A stretch of DNA of 64,000 nt from Poindextera sp036272595 (GTDB taxonomy: Bacteria > Pseudomonadota > Alphaproteobacteria > Caulobacterales > Caulobacteraceae). This document shows, piece after piece, positions 7,692 to 16,720 of this stretch. Each line of letters begins with the position of its first letter. Position 1 is the stretch's first letter. The DNA lies in NCBI GenBank assembly GCA_036272595.1, contig DATAYM010000086.1, positions 1 to 64,000 of the forward strand. Reading direction: 5' to 3'. A model generated the notes under the pieces. It was not told the DNA's origin. It made no database searches and was given only the letters and a program-made list of their open reading frames with translations. Both the position numbers and the translations under genes were made by a program.

Positions 7692-8781
7692 GGCGGAAGC
7701 CCTTCGTTTCGGCATCGTCGGCGCGGGATTGATGGCTCGCGAGCACATTCGCAACCTAAAACTCTTCCCAGAGACGCGGATCGTCGCCCTGGCCGACCCG
7801 GAGCCGGCCTCGATCGAGCTTTCCATGGAGACGCTGGGCGAGGCCGCCGTCGGCGTTCAGGCCTTCGAAACCGCCGAGACCCTGCTGACCAAGGCCCGTG
7901 TCGACGCCGTGGTGGTCGCCTCGCCCAACCACACCCACAGGGCGGTGCTGGAGCCATTGTTCGAAGCCGGCGTCGCCATCCTCTGCGAAAAGCCGCTGTG
8001 CACGACCGTGGAGGACGCCCGCTGGGCCGCGGCGCGCGCCGCGGAGAGCCGGGCGGTGTTCTGGACCGGCATGGAATACCGCTTCATGCCGCCGATGAGC
8101 CGCTTCGTCTCCGAGCTGCGCGAGGGCCAGATCGGCAAGCTGGTCATGCTGTCGATCCGCGAGCACCGCTTCCCGTTCCTGGTCAAGGTCGGCGACTGGA
8201 ACCGCTTCAACCGCAACACCGGCGGCACCATGGTCGAGAAGTGCTGCCATTTCTTCGACCTGATGCGGCTGATCGTGGAGTCCGAGCCGGTCAGCATCTT
8301 CTGCTCCGGGGCCATGGACGTGAACCACCTGGACGAGCGCTATGACGGTGAGCGGCCGGACATCATCGACAACAGCTATACCGTGGTCGATTTCGCCAAT
8401 GGCGCGCGGGCCATGCTGGACCTTTGCATGTTCGCCGAGGGCGAGGAGCAGCAGGAGGCGGTCGCCGCCGTCGGCGACAAGGCCAAGCTGGAGGTGACCA
8501 TCCCGTCCGGCGACCTGGTGCTGTCGCCCCGCGTAGCGTTGCGCGCGCCGAAACAGGTGCGGCGCACCCATGTACCGGTGGACGAGGCGGCGCTGAAGGC
8601 CGGCAGCCACCACGGCGCGACCTTCCACCAGCTGGCCGGTTTCCTCGACGCGGTCCACGGCAGCGGGCCGGTGCAGGTGACGGCGGAGGATGGCCTGAAA
8701 GCTGTGGTCATGGGCATGGCCGCCGAGATCAGCGCCCGCGAACACCGGGTGGTGCGGATCGACGAATTCGGCGAGGTCTAG
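7690..8781 (+). CDS. Gfo/Idh/MocA-family NAD(P)-dependent oxidoreductase
   Basis: The product is 363 residues. The N-terminal Rossmann fold opens with LRFGIVGAGLMAREHI. EKPLCTT follows at about residue 100, the EKP motif that carries the conserved Lys, and the C-terminal half is the expected alpha/beta dimerisation domain. Relatives oxidise or reduce sugars, inositols or pseudaminic-type intermediates. The ATG at 7690 is the first that gives a normal N-terminus, and it shares two bases with the divergent aldo-keto reductase ATG. Each gene's promoter must therefore lie inside the other. A repeat of family 1 follows the stop. Substrate unknown. Confidence 0.85.
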   Translation: MAEALRFGIVGAGLMAREHIRNLKLFPETRIVALADPEPASIELSMETLGEAAVGVQAFETAETLLTKARVDAVVVASPNHTHRAVLEPLFEAGVAILCEKPLCTTVEDARWAAARAAESRAVFWTGMEYRFMPPMSRFVSELREGQIGKLVMLSIREHRFPFLVKVGDWNRFNRNTGGTMVEKCCHFFDLMRLIVESEPVSIFCSGAMDVNHLDERYDGERPDIIDNSYTVVDFANGARAMLDLCMFAEGEEQQEAVAAVGDKAKLEVTIPSGDLVLSPRVALRAPKQVRRTHVPVDEAALKAGSHHGATFHQLAGFLDAVHGSGPVQVTAEDGLKAVVMGMAAEISAREHRVVRIDEFGEV

Positions 8782-8874
8782 ACGGCGAGCGCCGGCCTGA
8801 CGCCAACGGCCTTGAGAGCGGCGATCGGCGGCGCGAGCGCGACGCAGTCCGGCCCGCGCGAGTCACTCGATCTC

Positions 8875-9025
8875 CTCCCTTCCCCCTCGATGGGGGAAGG
8901 GCCGGGGTTGGGGGTGTGGGCGCCGAGCCGCCGGAAGACCGCGTTCGGAGCCCGCCTCGACCCTTCCGTCATCTCAGCGCGCGCACCCCCACCCAACCCT
9001 CCCCCATCGAGGGGGAGGGCTTTTG
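8875..9025. repeat. Palindromic dispersed repeat, family 1, inverse orientation
   Basis: A unit of about 150 bp bounded by self-complementary ends, CCCTTCCCCCTCGATGGGGG at the left and CCCCCATCGAGGGGGAGGG at the right. It is the reverse complement of the copies at 17403-17552 and 19621-19774. It lies between the convergent Gfo/Idh/MocA and galM stops, where it could act as a two-way terminator. The 93 bases before it (8782-8874) hold nothing I recognise. Confidence 0.85.
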
Positions 9026-9048
9026 CAGTCCGACCCGCAAGGGGACGT

Positions 9049-10110
9049 CTAGGAGCCAAGAACGCCAAACCGGAACTCGGTCGAGGAGGTGAACACCTCG
9101 CCGGGCCGGAGCAGGATCGAGGGGAAGGCCGGGTGGTGCGGCGCGTCGGGGAAGTGCTGGGTCTCCAGCGCCACCCCGCCCCACCGCGGATAGGGCCGGC
9201 CGGACTTCCCCGCTGGCCCGCCCTGCAAACCGTTGCCGGTATAGACCTGCAGGCCGGGCTCGGTCGTCGCCACCTCCAGCATCCGGCCCGAGGCGGGATC
9301 CGCCAGCCGGGCGGCGGGAGCGAGCTGGCGGTCCGTCCCGCCGCGCAGGACGAAGTTATGATCGATGCCGCCGGCCAGCTCGATCTGCGGGTCGGCGGTC
9401 TGCATCACCCGCTCGCGCAGGGGGCGCGCGGGCTTGCGGAAGTCGAACGGCGAGCCCTCGACGGCGCGGATCTCGCCGGTGGGCAGGAAGCGTTCGTTCA
9501 TCGGCGTGAAGGCGTCCGCCTCGATCCGCAGCGTGTGGTCCAGCACATCGCCCGCGGCCTCGCCGGCCAGGTTCCAATAGGCGTGGCTGGTCAGGTTGAC
9601 GACCGTCGGCCGGGTGGTCGTCGCCTGGAAATCCAGGCGCAAAACGCTTTCGCGGCTCAGGCGGTAGACCGCGTCGACCCGCACAGCGCCGGGAAAGCCC
9701 TGGTCGCCGTCCGGGCTCTCCAGCGACAGATGCAGCTGGTCGGGGGCGGCCGCCTCGATCGTCCACAGCGCCTGGTGAAAGCCGCCATCGCCGCCGTGCA
9801 GGGTGTCCTGGCCGCGATTGCGCGACAGTAGATAGGTCACGCCGTCGATCTCGATGCGGCCGTTGCCGATGCGGTTGGCGCAGCGCCCGATAAGCGCGCC
9901 CAGGTGCGAGGAATTGGCGAGATAGGCGTCCAGTCCGGCGAAGCCCAGCGTCACGTCGGCAAGCCGCCCCTGGCGATCGGGCGCGAAGAGCCGCTGGATG
10001 ACGCCGCCGAAGTTCAGGATATCGACCGCGACGCCGCCGGCGCCCTCCAGCCGATGACGTTCGACGGCGCGGCCATCGGGCAGGGTTCCGAAAATCTCCA
10101 TCGGGATCAT
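9049..10110 (-). CDS. galM: Aldose 1-epimerase (mutarotase)
   Basis: The product is 353 residues, typical for GalM. It interconverts alpha and beta anomers of galactose or glucose to feed galactokinase. Diagnostic segments are LGALIGRCANRIGNGRI, the catalytic His region NLTSHAYWNLAG, GIDHNFVL, and LQVYTGNGLQG. The catalytic Glu region is GGVALETQHFPDAP near the C-terminus. The ATG at 10110 (MIPMEIFG) is used here; an ATG nine bases on is possible. It is divergent from galK, with fewer than 80 bases between them. No signal peptide is visible, so it is cytoplasmic. Confidence 0.93.
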   Translation of the reverse strand: MIPMEIFGTLPDGRAVERHRLEGAGGVAVDILNFGGVIQRLFAPDRQGRLADVTLGFAGLDAYLANSSHLGALIGRCANRIGNGRIEIDGVTYLLSRNRGQDTLHGGDGGFHQALWTIEAAAPDQLHLSLESPDGDQGFPGAVRVDAVYRLSRESVLRLDFQATTTRPTVVNLTSHAYWNLAGEAAGDVLDHTLRIEADAFTPMNERFLPTGEIRAVEGSPFDFRKPARPLRERVMQTADPQIELAGGIDHNFVLRGGTDRQLAPAARLADPASGRMLEVATTEPGLQVYTGNGLQGGPAGKSGRPYPRWGGVALETQHFPDAPHHPAFPSILLRPGEVFTSSTEFRFGVLGS

Positions 10111-10188
10111 CAATTCGCCGCCGCGCCCGTCGTCAAGCCGCGGCCGGCGGCTTGTCTCATGGCCAAGGCGGGTATTTGGTCGGGGCGC

Positions 10189-11367
10189 ATGCAAAGCGCT
10201 TCCTCGATCCCGCCCGCTCCGGTCCCGGAGGCCATCGCGCCGGCGGAGATCGAGCGCCGCTTCCGCCAGCGGTTCGGGACCGCGCCGCGGCTGTTCCAGG
10301 CCCCCGGCCGCATCAACATCATCGGCGAGCACACCGACTACAGCGGCGGCCTGGTCATGCCGGCGGCCATCGACCGGCGCTGTCTGGTCGCCGCCGCGCC
10401 CAATGGCGCGCGCAGGCTGAACGTGGTCGCCGGCGTGTTCGGCGAGGAGGCGAGCGCCGAGCTGGACGCGCTGGCGCCCACCGGCGGCTGGATGGACTAT
10501 GTCGCCGGAGTCGCCTCGGTGCTGATCGCCGATGGCGTCGCCGTGGCCGGCGCCGATCTCTGGATCGAAAGCGATGTGCCCATCGGCGCCGGAGTCAGCT
10601 CCTCGGCCGCGATCGAGGTGGCCGTGGCCCACGCTCTGCTGGCGCTGGCCGGCCGCGAGGCCGACGGCGTCCAGATTGCCCGCTGGGCGCAAAGGGCCGA
10701 GAACGACTTCGTCGGCATGCCCTGCGGGATCATGGACCAGTTCGCCTCGGCCACCGGCGTCGCCGGCGGGGCCATGCTGCTGGATTGCGCGAGCCTGACG
10801 GCGACCCCCGTCCATCTGCCGGACGCCGCCGGCTTCCTGCTGGTCGATTCCATGGTCCGCCACGCCCATGTCGAGGGCGAATACCGCGCCCGCCGCGAGG
10901 ATTGCGAGACGGCGGCGCGCCTGCTGGGCGTCGCCCGGCTTGGCCAGGTCGCCGAGGCCGACCTGGCCGCCGCGCTCAGCCGCCTGCCGCCCAGCGTGGC
11001 CCGGCGCTGCCGCCATGTGGTCAGCGAGAACGGCCGGGTGCGCCGCGCCGCCGAAGCGATCGCTCGCGGCGACCTCGCCGGCCTCGGCCAACTGATGAAC
11101 CAGTCCCACGCCAGCCTCAGCGCCGACATGCAGGTCAGCACCCTTAAGGTCGACCGGTTGGCGGCGATCGCCCAGGCCGCGCCGGGCGTCTTCGGCGCGC
11201 GGATGATGGGCGGCGGCTTCGGCGGCTGCGTCATCGCCCTGGTCGACGCCGAGCGGGCAGGGCAGGCGACCGCGGCGATCCAGGACGCCTATGCCGGCGT
11301 GATCGGCGAGCGGCCGGACGCCTTCGTCTGCCGCGCGGTCGCCGGCGCCGGCGAGGTCGCCGCATGA
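10189..11367 (+). CDS. galK: Galactokinase
   Basis: The product is 392 residues, a GHMP-family kinase that phosphorylates alpha-D-galactose at C1 with ATP. Motifs in order are APGRINIIGEHTDYSGGLV (galactokinase signature), PIGAGVSSSAAIEVA (ATP loop), NDFVGMPCGIMDQFAS (catalytic Asp region) and MMGGGFGGCVIALV near the C-terminus. Two in-frame ATGs exist, at 10159 and 10189; the later one is chosen because it gives a usual length and is preceded by GGGGCG. It heads the operon galK-galT-GH42-GH36-methyltransferase. An unusually structured 177-bp repeat separates it from galT. Confidence 0.93.
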   Translation: MQSASSIPPAPVPEAIAPAEIERRFRQRFGTAPRLFQAPGRINIIGEHTDYSGGLVMPAAIDRRCLVAAAPNGARRLNVVAGVFGEEASAELDALAPTGGWMDYVAGVASVLIADGVAVAGADLWIESDVPIGAGVSSSAAIEVAVAHALLALAGREADGVQIARWAQRAENDFVGMPCGIMDQFASATGVAGGAMLLDCASLTATPVHLPDAAGFLLVDSMVRHAHVEGEYRARREDCETAARLLGVARLGQVAEADLAAALSRLPPSVARRCRHVVSENGRVRRAAEAIARGDLAGLGQLMNQSHASLSADMQVSTLKVDRLAAIAQAAPGVFGARMMGGGFGGCVIALVDAERAGQATAAIQDAYAGVIGERPDAFVCRAVAGAGEVAA

Positions 11368-11383
11368 GCCCTCTCCATCATCC

Positions 11384-11560
11384 GCTCATCCCCGCGAACG
11401 CGGGGACCCAGGTTTTTTACCGCCAAGGTCGCCAAGACCGCCAAGGACTCGGACCTGACCTGTCCATCTTGGCGAGCTTGGCGGCCTTGGCGGTGAATCT
11501 TCGCCCGACGGCGAGCGGAAAACAAAAGGTCTGGGTCCCCGCTTTCGCGGGGATGAGCGG
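11384..11560. repeat. Nested inverted-repeat element, family 3, inside the gal operon
   Basis: The outer arms, CTCATCCCCGCGAACGCGGG at the left and its near-complement ending CGCGGGGATGAGCGG at the right, are each hairpin-prone. Inside, three tandem 9-mers (CCGCCAAGG, TCGCCAAGA, CCGCCAAGG) face three inverted 9-mers (CTTGGCGAG, CTTGGCGGC, CTTGGCGGT). The folded RNA would be a long stem with smaller hairpins. It occupies nearly the whole galK-galT spacer and has no transposase frame. Confidence 0.8.
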
Positions 11561-11568
11561 GATAAGAC

Positions 11569-12591
11569 ATGAGCGGGGCTGAAAAAGGCCCGGAGCGGCG
11601 GCTGAACCTGCTCACCGGCGACTGGGTGCTGGTCTCGCCGCAGCGGCTGGTGCGGCCGTGGCGGGGTGAGGTCGGCTCGCCGGCTGCGACGCCGGGCGTG
11701 CGATACGACCCCGACTGCTATCTCTGCCCCGGCAATCTGCGCGCCGGCGGGGTCAGGAACCCGGCGTACGAGGGCGTCTATGTCTTCGACAACGACTTTC
11801 CGGCGCTGCTGCCGCCGTCCGACGCCGCCGCGGCGGCGGCCGATCCGCTGCTGGTCGCCGAGCCGCAGTCCGGCGTCTGCCGGGTCATCTGCTATTCGCC
11901 GGACCACGGCCAGACCATGGCGCACATGCCGCCGGCGGCGATCCGGGGGGTGGTCGACGTCTGGACCGCCCAGACCCTCGAACTGAACGCCCGCCCCGAC
12001 ATCGGCGCGGTGACCGTCTTCGAGAACCGCGGCCAGATGATGGGCGCCAGCAACCCGCACCCGCACGGCCAGATCTGGGCCACATCGAGCGTGCCCAACG
12101 AACTGGCCCGCGAGGACGCCCGCCAGCGCATTTATTTCGAAGGCCATGGCGAGCCGCTGCTCACCGCCTATCTGCGCCGCGAGCTCGACGCCGGCGAGCG
12201 GATCGTGGTCCAGAACGACGCCTTCGTCGCCCTCGTCCCCTACTGGGCGACCTGGCCGTTCGAAACCCTGGTGCTGCCGCGCCGCGCGGTCAGTGGCCTC
12301 GAGGCCCTGACCGACGACGAACGCGATGGCCTGGCGGGCCTCCTCGGCCGGCTGACCGGCGCCTATGACGCGCTGTTCGCCACCGCCTGCCCCTATTCCA
12401 TGGGCTTCCACCAGCGCCCGTCGAAGGTCGCCGACGACGCCCATTTCGTCATGCACGCGCATTTCTACCCGCCGCTGTTGCGCTCGGCGACGATCCGCAA
12501 GTTCATGGTCGGCTTCGAGATGCTGGCCATGCCGCAGCGCGATCTGACGCCCGAGGACGCGGCGGCGCGGCTAAGATCGGCTGTGGCTTAG
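11569..12591 (+). CDS. galT: Galactose-1-phosphate uridylyltransferase
   Basis: The product is 340 residues, a HIT-superfamily enzyme that exchanges UMP between UDP-glucose and galactose-1-phosphate. The active-site triplet is NPHPHGQIW, and the second His-rich zinc/substrate segment is FVMHAHFYPPLLR. The N-terminal DCYLCPGN supplies zinc-type cysteines. WATWPFETLVLPRR is also typical. The start ATG follows repeat family 3 by eight bases, and its ribosome site (GAGCGGG) lies at the repeat edge, so the hairpin may affect its translation. No galE is seen in the window; UDP-galactose epimerisation must be encoded elsewhere. Confidence 0.95.
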   Translation: MSGAEKGPERRLNLLTGDWVLVSPQRLVRPWRGEVGSPAATPGVRYDPDCYLCPGNLRAGGVRNPAYEGVYVFDNDFPALLPPSDAAAAAADPLLVAEPQSGVCRVICYSPDHGQTMAHMPPAAIRGVVDVWTAQTLELNARPDIGAVTVFENRGQMMGASNPHPHGQIWATSSVPNELAREDARQRIYFEGHGEPLLTAYLRRELDAGERIVVQNDAFVALVPYWATWPFETLVLPRRAVSGLEALTDDERDGLAGLLGRLTGAYDALFATACPYSMGFHQRPSKVADDAHFVMHAHFYPPLLRSATIRKFMVGFEMLAMPQRDLTPEDAAARLRSAVA

Positions 12592-12605
12592 AGGGGGGAC
12601 GAGGC

Positions 12606-14549
12606 GTGAAGCTGGGGGTCTGCTACTACCCGGAACATTGGCCGGAAGAGGTCTGGGCCGAGGATGCGCGGCGGATGGCCGGGATGGGCCTGTCCTGGGT
12701 GCGCATCGGCGAGTTCGCCTGGAGCCGCATCGAGCCCGAGCCCGGCCGCTTCGACTGGGCCTGGCTTGACCAGGCGATCGAGACCCTGGGCGCGGCCGGG
12801 CTCTCCATCATCATGGGCACGCCGACCGCGACGCCGCCGAAATGGCTGGTGGACGCCCATCCGGACATGCTGGCCCTCGACGCGCAAGGGCGGGTGCGCG
12901 GCTTCGGCTCGCGCCGGCACTATTGCTTCTCCAGCCTGACCTACCGCGCCGAATGCGCCCGCATCGTCGAGGCCATCGCCGCCCGCTATGGCGACAACCC
13001 TGCCGTCGGCGCCTGGCAGACCGACAACGAATACGGCTGCCATGAGACCACGCTCAGCTATTCGCCGAACGCGGCGGCGGCCTTCCGCACCTGGCTGGCC
13101 CAGCGCTACCAGTCCGTCGACGCCCTCAACCGCGCCTGGGGCAACGTCTTCTGGTCGCAGGAATATCGCAGCTTCGAGGAGGTCGATCCGCCGAACCTGA
13201 CGGTCACCGAGACCAATCCCAGCCACCGGATGGACTATGCCCGCTTCGCCTCCGACGAGGTGGCGGCCTTCAACCGGGTGCAGACCGAAATTATCCGCCG
13301 CCTGTCGCCCGGCCGCGACATCACCCATAACTTCATGGCGTTCCATACGAGCTTCGACCATTTCCACCTGGCCGGGGACCTGGATTTCGCCAGCTGGGAT
13401 TCCTACCCGCTGGGCAATCTGGGCGAGGCCTGGTTTTCCGACGCCGACAAGCTGCGCTACCTGCGCCAGGGCCACCCCGACGTGCAGGCCTTCAACCACG
13501 ACCTCTACCGCGGCGTCGGCCGCGGTCGCTGGTGGGTGATGGAGCAGCAGCCGGGGCCGGTGAACTGGGCCCGGTTCAATCCCGCGCCCCTGCCCGGCAT
13601 GGTGCGGACCTGGAGCTGGGAGGCCTTCGCCCATGGCGCCGAGACCGTCACCTATTTCCGCTGGCGCCAGGCGCCGTTCGCCCAGGAGCAGATGCACGCC
13701 GGGCTGAACCGTCCCGACCGGGTCGAGGACGTCGGCGGCCATGAGGCGCGGCAAGTCGCCGAAGAGCTGAAAGGCGTCGGCGAGCTCGGCCCCTGCCGCC
13801 GCGCCCAGGTCGCCCTGGTGTTCAGCTACGAGGCGGCCTGGTATCTGAACGTCCAGCCGCACGGTCAGGGGTTCCGCTGGCCGCCGCTGGCCTTCGACGC
13901 CTATGCGGCGCTGCGCCGCCGCGGCCTGGACATCGACATCCTGTCGCCCGACGCCGATTTCAGCGGCTACAAGCTGGTGGTCTTCCCGACCCTGCCGATG
14001 CTGGACGAGCCGGTCCTGGCGCGGTTCGACGCGTCGGATGCGCTGGTGCTGTTCGGTCCGCGCACCGGCTCGCGCACGCTCGAGGGGGCCATTCCCGCCG
14101 ACCTGCCGCCCGGGCCGCTGCAGTCGCGGCTGCCGGTGAAGGTGACGCGGGTCGAGAGCCTGCGGCCGGGAGCGGGCCCCTGGGTCGAACTGGGCGACAA
14201 GACCCTGCCGGCGCGGCTCTGGCGGGAATCCCTGGAGACCGCGCTCGAGCCCATCGCGGTCTTCTCCGACGGCGGCCCGGCGTGGGTGCGCCAGGGCCGC
14301 TGGAACTATCTGGCCACCTGGCCGGAGCCGGCGGTGTTCGACGCGGTGGTCGAGCGGCTGGCGAAGGACGCCGGCCTCTTCGTCACCACCCTGGAGGACG
14401 GGGTTCGCCTGCGCACCCGCGATGGCACAGCCTTCGCCTTCAACTACGCGCCCGAGCCCCGCCGCTGCCCGGCGCCGCCGACGGCGCGGATCCTGCTCGG
14501 CGAGCGCAAGATGCCGCCCGGCGGCGTCACTGCATGGCGGCTCGATTGA
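12606..14549 (+). CDS. Beta-galactosidase, glycoside hydrolase family 42
   Basis: The product is 647 residues, the usual GH42 length. The N-terminal TIM barrel starts KLGVCYYPEHWPEEVW. The acid/base is Glu142 in QTDNEYG, and the nucleophile is Glu313 in WWVMEQQPGPVNW. A trimerisation domain and a C-terminal beta domain follow. No signal peptide is present, so it hydrolyses imported beta-galactosides (lactose, galacto-oligosaccharides) in the cytoplasm and passes galactose to GalM/GalK/GalT. It starts 14 bases after galT and overlaps the GH36 gene by 16 bases, consistent with one transcript. Confidence 0.93.
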   Translation: MKLGVCYYPEHWPEEVWAEDARRMAGMGLSWVRIGEFAWSRIEPEPGRFDWAWLDQAIETLGAAGLSIIMGTPTATPPKWLVDAHPDMLALDAQGRVRGFGSRRHYCFSSLTYRAECARIVEAIAARYGDNPAVGAWQTDNEYGCHETTLSYSPNAAAAFRTWLAQRYQSVDALNRAWGNVFWSQEYRSFEEVDPPNLTVTETNPSHRMDYARFASDEVAAFNRVQTEIIRRLSPGRDITHNFMAFHTSFDHFHLAGDLDFASWDSYPLGNLGEAWFSDADKLRYLRQGHPDVQAFNHDLYRGVGRGRWWVMEQQPGPVNWARFNPAPLPGMVRTWSWEAFAHGAETVTYFRWRQAPFAQEQMHAGLNRPDRVEDVGGHEARQVAEELKGVGELGPCRRAQVALVFSYEAAWYLNVQPHGQGFRWPPLAFDAYAALRRRGLDIDILSPDADFSGYKLVVFPTLPMLDEPVLARFDASDALVLFGPRTGSRTLEGAIPADLPPGPLQSRLPVKVTRVESLRPGAGPWVELGDKTLPARLWRESLETALEPIAVFSDGGPAWVRQGRWNYLATWPEPAVFDAVVERLAKDAGLFVTTLEDGVRLRTRDGTAFAFNYAPEPRRCPAPPTARILLGERKMPPGGVTAWRLD

Positions 14550-16720
14550 GCCGCTTCCTCCGGCTGGACGGCGGCGGCCAGACCCTGCTGCTGCAGACCG
14601 CTGCGGGCCCACCGCGCCTGGCCTATTGGGGCGAGCGCCTGCCCGATGCGTTCGACGAGCCCGGCCTGGCCGCGCTGGCCGAACGGGCGACGCCGCACGG
14701 CATGCTGGACGGCGGCGAGGCGCTCGACCTCTTCCCCGAGGCCGGCCGGGGCTTCACCGGCCATCCGGCGCTGGAATGCCACCGCGACGACGGTTCGTTC
14801 GTCACCCAGCTGGCCTTTGTCGACAGCGCCGAAATCCTTGGCGGGGTCGAAGTCCGGCTCGCCGACCTCGCGGCCGGCGTCGAGGTCGCGCTGATCGTCG
14901 AGATGGACGCCGAGACCGGCGTCGCCGCGTTCCGCGCCCGCGTCCGGAACACCGGGACCACACCGCTGCATCTCGACTGGGTCGCGGCGGCCGCCCTGCC
15001 GAGCCCCGATGACGAGGTTCTGCTGTTCGACGGCCGCTGGGCGCGCGAGTTTCGCACCCTGCGCCAGCGCGTCGAAACCGGCCTTCTGGTCAAGGACAAC
15101 CGCACCGGCCGCACCTCGCATCATTCGCCGCCCTTCATGGTGCTCGGCGAGCCCGGCTTCGGCGAGCACCATGGCGGCGTCCTCGGAGTCCATTTCGCCT
15201 GGAGCGGCGACCATCGGCTGCTGATCGAGCGGCTGCGCGACGGCCGGGTGCAGGTCCAGGCCGGCGAGCTGTTCTGGCCGGGCGAAATGACCCTGGCCGC
15301 CGGCGAGGCCTATGAGACGCCGCGCCTCTACGCCGCGCTTTCGGCGGCCGGCCTGAACGGCCTTTCGGCGCGCTTCCACCCGTTCGTGCGCCACGCCGTC
15401 CTCGGCGACCGGCTGACGGACAAGCCCCGGCCGGTGAACTTCAACACCTGGGAGGCGGTCTATTTCCGCCACGACCTCACCGAGCTGAAGGCCCTGGCCG
15501 ACGCCGCGGCCGCCGTCGGCGCCGAGCGCTACGTGCTCGACGACGGCTGGTTCAAGGGCCGCCCGACCGATGCGTCCGGCCTCGGCGACTGGACCGCCGA
15601 TCCGGCCAAGTATCCGGACGGTCTCGGTCCCCTGATCGACCACGTACGCGGGCTTGGGCTGGAGTTCGGCCTCTGGGTCGAGCCGGAAATGGCCAACGCC
15701 GATTCCGACCTGCTGCGCGCCCATCCCGACTGGATCCTCGGCGTCGCCGGCCGCGACCAGCCGCTCGGCCGCGGCCAGTACGTGCTGGACCTGACCCGTC
15801 CCGAGGTCGCCGCGCACATCTTCGCCCAGATCGACGCCCTGCTGGCCGCGCACCCGATCGGCTACCTGAAGTGGGATATGAACCGCGACCTGACCCATCC
15901 GGCCAGCGGCGGCCGGCCGGCCAGCCACAACCAGACCCGCGCGGTCTATGCGCTGATCGACCGGCTGCGCGCCGCCCATCCCGCGGTCGAGATCGAGTCC
16001 TGCGCCTCCGGCGGCGGCCGCGCCGATTACGAGATCCTCAGACGCACCGACCGCATCTGGACCTCGGACTGCAACGATCCGATCGAGCGGCAGTCGATAC
16101 AGCGCGGCTTTTCGATCTTCTTCCCGCCGGAGGTCATGGGCGCCCACGTGGCGGCGGCGGTGAACCACACCACCGGGCGGCGCACCAGCCTGGACATGCG
16201 CGCGCTCACCGCCCTGTTCGGCCATCTCGGCGTCGAGGCGGACGTGCGCGCCTTCGCGGACGCCGAACGCATGGCGCTGCAGGCCTGGATCGAGGTCTAC
16301 AAGACCCACCGCGAGCTGATCCACCACGGCCAGGTCGTGCGCCAGGAGACCGCCGACCCGCACGCCGTCGCCACCATGGCAGTCGGCGAGGCGGGCGCGC
16401 TGGCCAGCTACGCCCAACTGGATACGGCGGCTTACGCGACCTCCGATCCGTTCCGCATCAAGGGTCTCGATCCGGACGCCCTTTACCGTGTCCGGCTGCT
16501 CAACCCCGCGCGCGCCGGCATGAAGGCCGCGCCCGCCCTGGCGTCCGGTGCGCCGATCGAGGCGAGCGGCCAATTGATCGAGACCATGGGGCTGCCGCTG
16601 CCGATCCTGCGCGCCGGCCAGATCGCGGTTTTTCATCTGGAGCGGGTGACGGGGGCTTTCGCCGCGTCTAGAACCACGCGCCCCGACCCGCAGGGCCTGG
16701 AGAGACGCGATGGCCGTTAA
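14534..16720 (+). CDS. Alpha-galactosidase, glycoside hydrolase family 36
   Basis: The product is 728 residues, the long bacterial GH36 form. The N-terminal beta-supersandwich is followed by a TIM barrel with VLDDGWF, GLWVEPEMAN, the nucleophile Asp448 in YLKWDMNRD, ESCASGGGRADY, and the acid/base Asp512 in RIWTSDCNDP. It cleaves terminal alpha-1,6-galactose from melibiose or raffinose-type sugars. The ATG at 14534 (MAARLSRFLRL) lies within the end of the GH42 gene. No export signal is seen, so oligosaccharide uptake is presumed. The stop overlaps the next gene by 11 bases. Confidence 0.93.
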   Translation: MAARLSRFLRLDGGGQTLLLQTAAGPPRLAYWGERLPDAFDEPGLAALAERATPHGMLDGGEALDLFPEAGRGFTGHPALECHRDDGSFVTQLAFVDSAEILGGVEVRLADLAAGVEVALIVEMDAETGVAAFRARVRNTGTTPLHLDWVAAAALPSPDDEVLLFDGRWAREFRTLRQRVETGLLVKDNRTGRTSHHSPPFMVLGEPGFGEHHGGVLGVHFAWSGDHRLLIERLRDGRVQVQAGELFWPGEMTLAAGEAYETPRLYAALSAAGLNGLSARFHPFVRHAVLGDRLTDKPRPVNFNTWEAVYFRHDLTELKALADAAAAVGAERYVLDDGWFKGRPTDASGLGDWTADPAKYPDGLGPLIDHVRGLGLEFGLWVEPEMANADSDLLRAHPDWILGVAGRDQPLGRGQYVLDLTRPEVAAHIFAQIDALLAAHPIGYLKWDMNRDLTHPASGGRPASHNQTRAVYALIDRLRAAHPAVEIESCASGGGRADYEILRRTDRIWTSDCNDPIERQSIQRGFSIFFPPEVMGAHVAAAVNHTTGRRTSLDMRALTALFGHLGVEADVRAFADAERMALQAWIEVYKTHRELIHHGQVVRQETADPHAVATMAVGEAGALASYAQLDTAAYATSDPFRIKGLDPDALYRVRLLNPARAGMKAAPALASGAPIEASGQLIETMGLPLPILRAGQIAVFHLERVTGAFAASRTTRPDPQGLERRDGR

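Noticed and set aside
8778..9068. A 96-codon minus-strand frame after the Gfo/Idh/MocA gene
   Set aside because: More than half of it is translation of a family 1 repeat; the remainder is too short to assign.
11384..11560. Possible insertion sequence or CRISPR-like array in the gal operon
   Set aside because: There is no transposase frame, and the repeated 9-mers have no spacers of regular length. It is a nested inverted repeat, not a CRISPR.
12588..14612. A 674-codon minus-strand frame opposite the GH42 gene
   Set aside because: The plus strand has complete GH42 catalytic residues and operon overlaps; the opposite frame has none.
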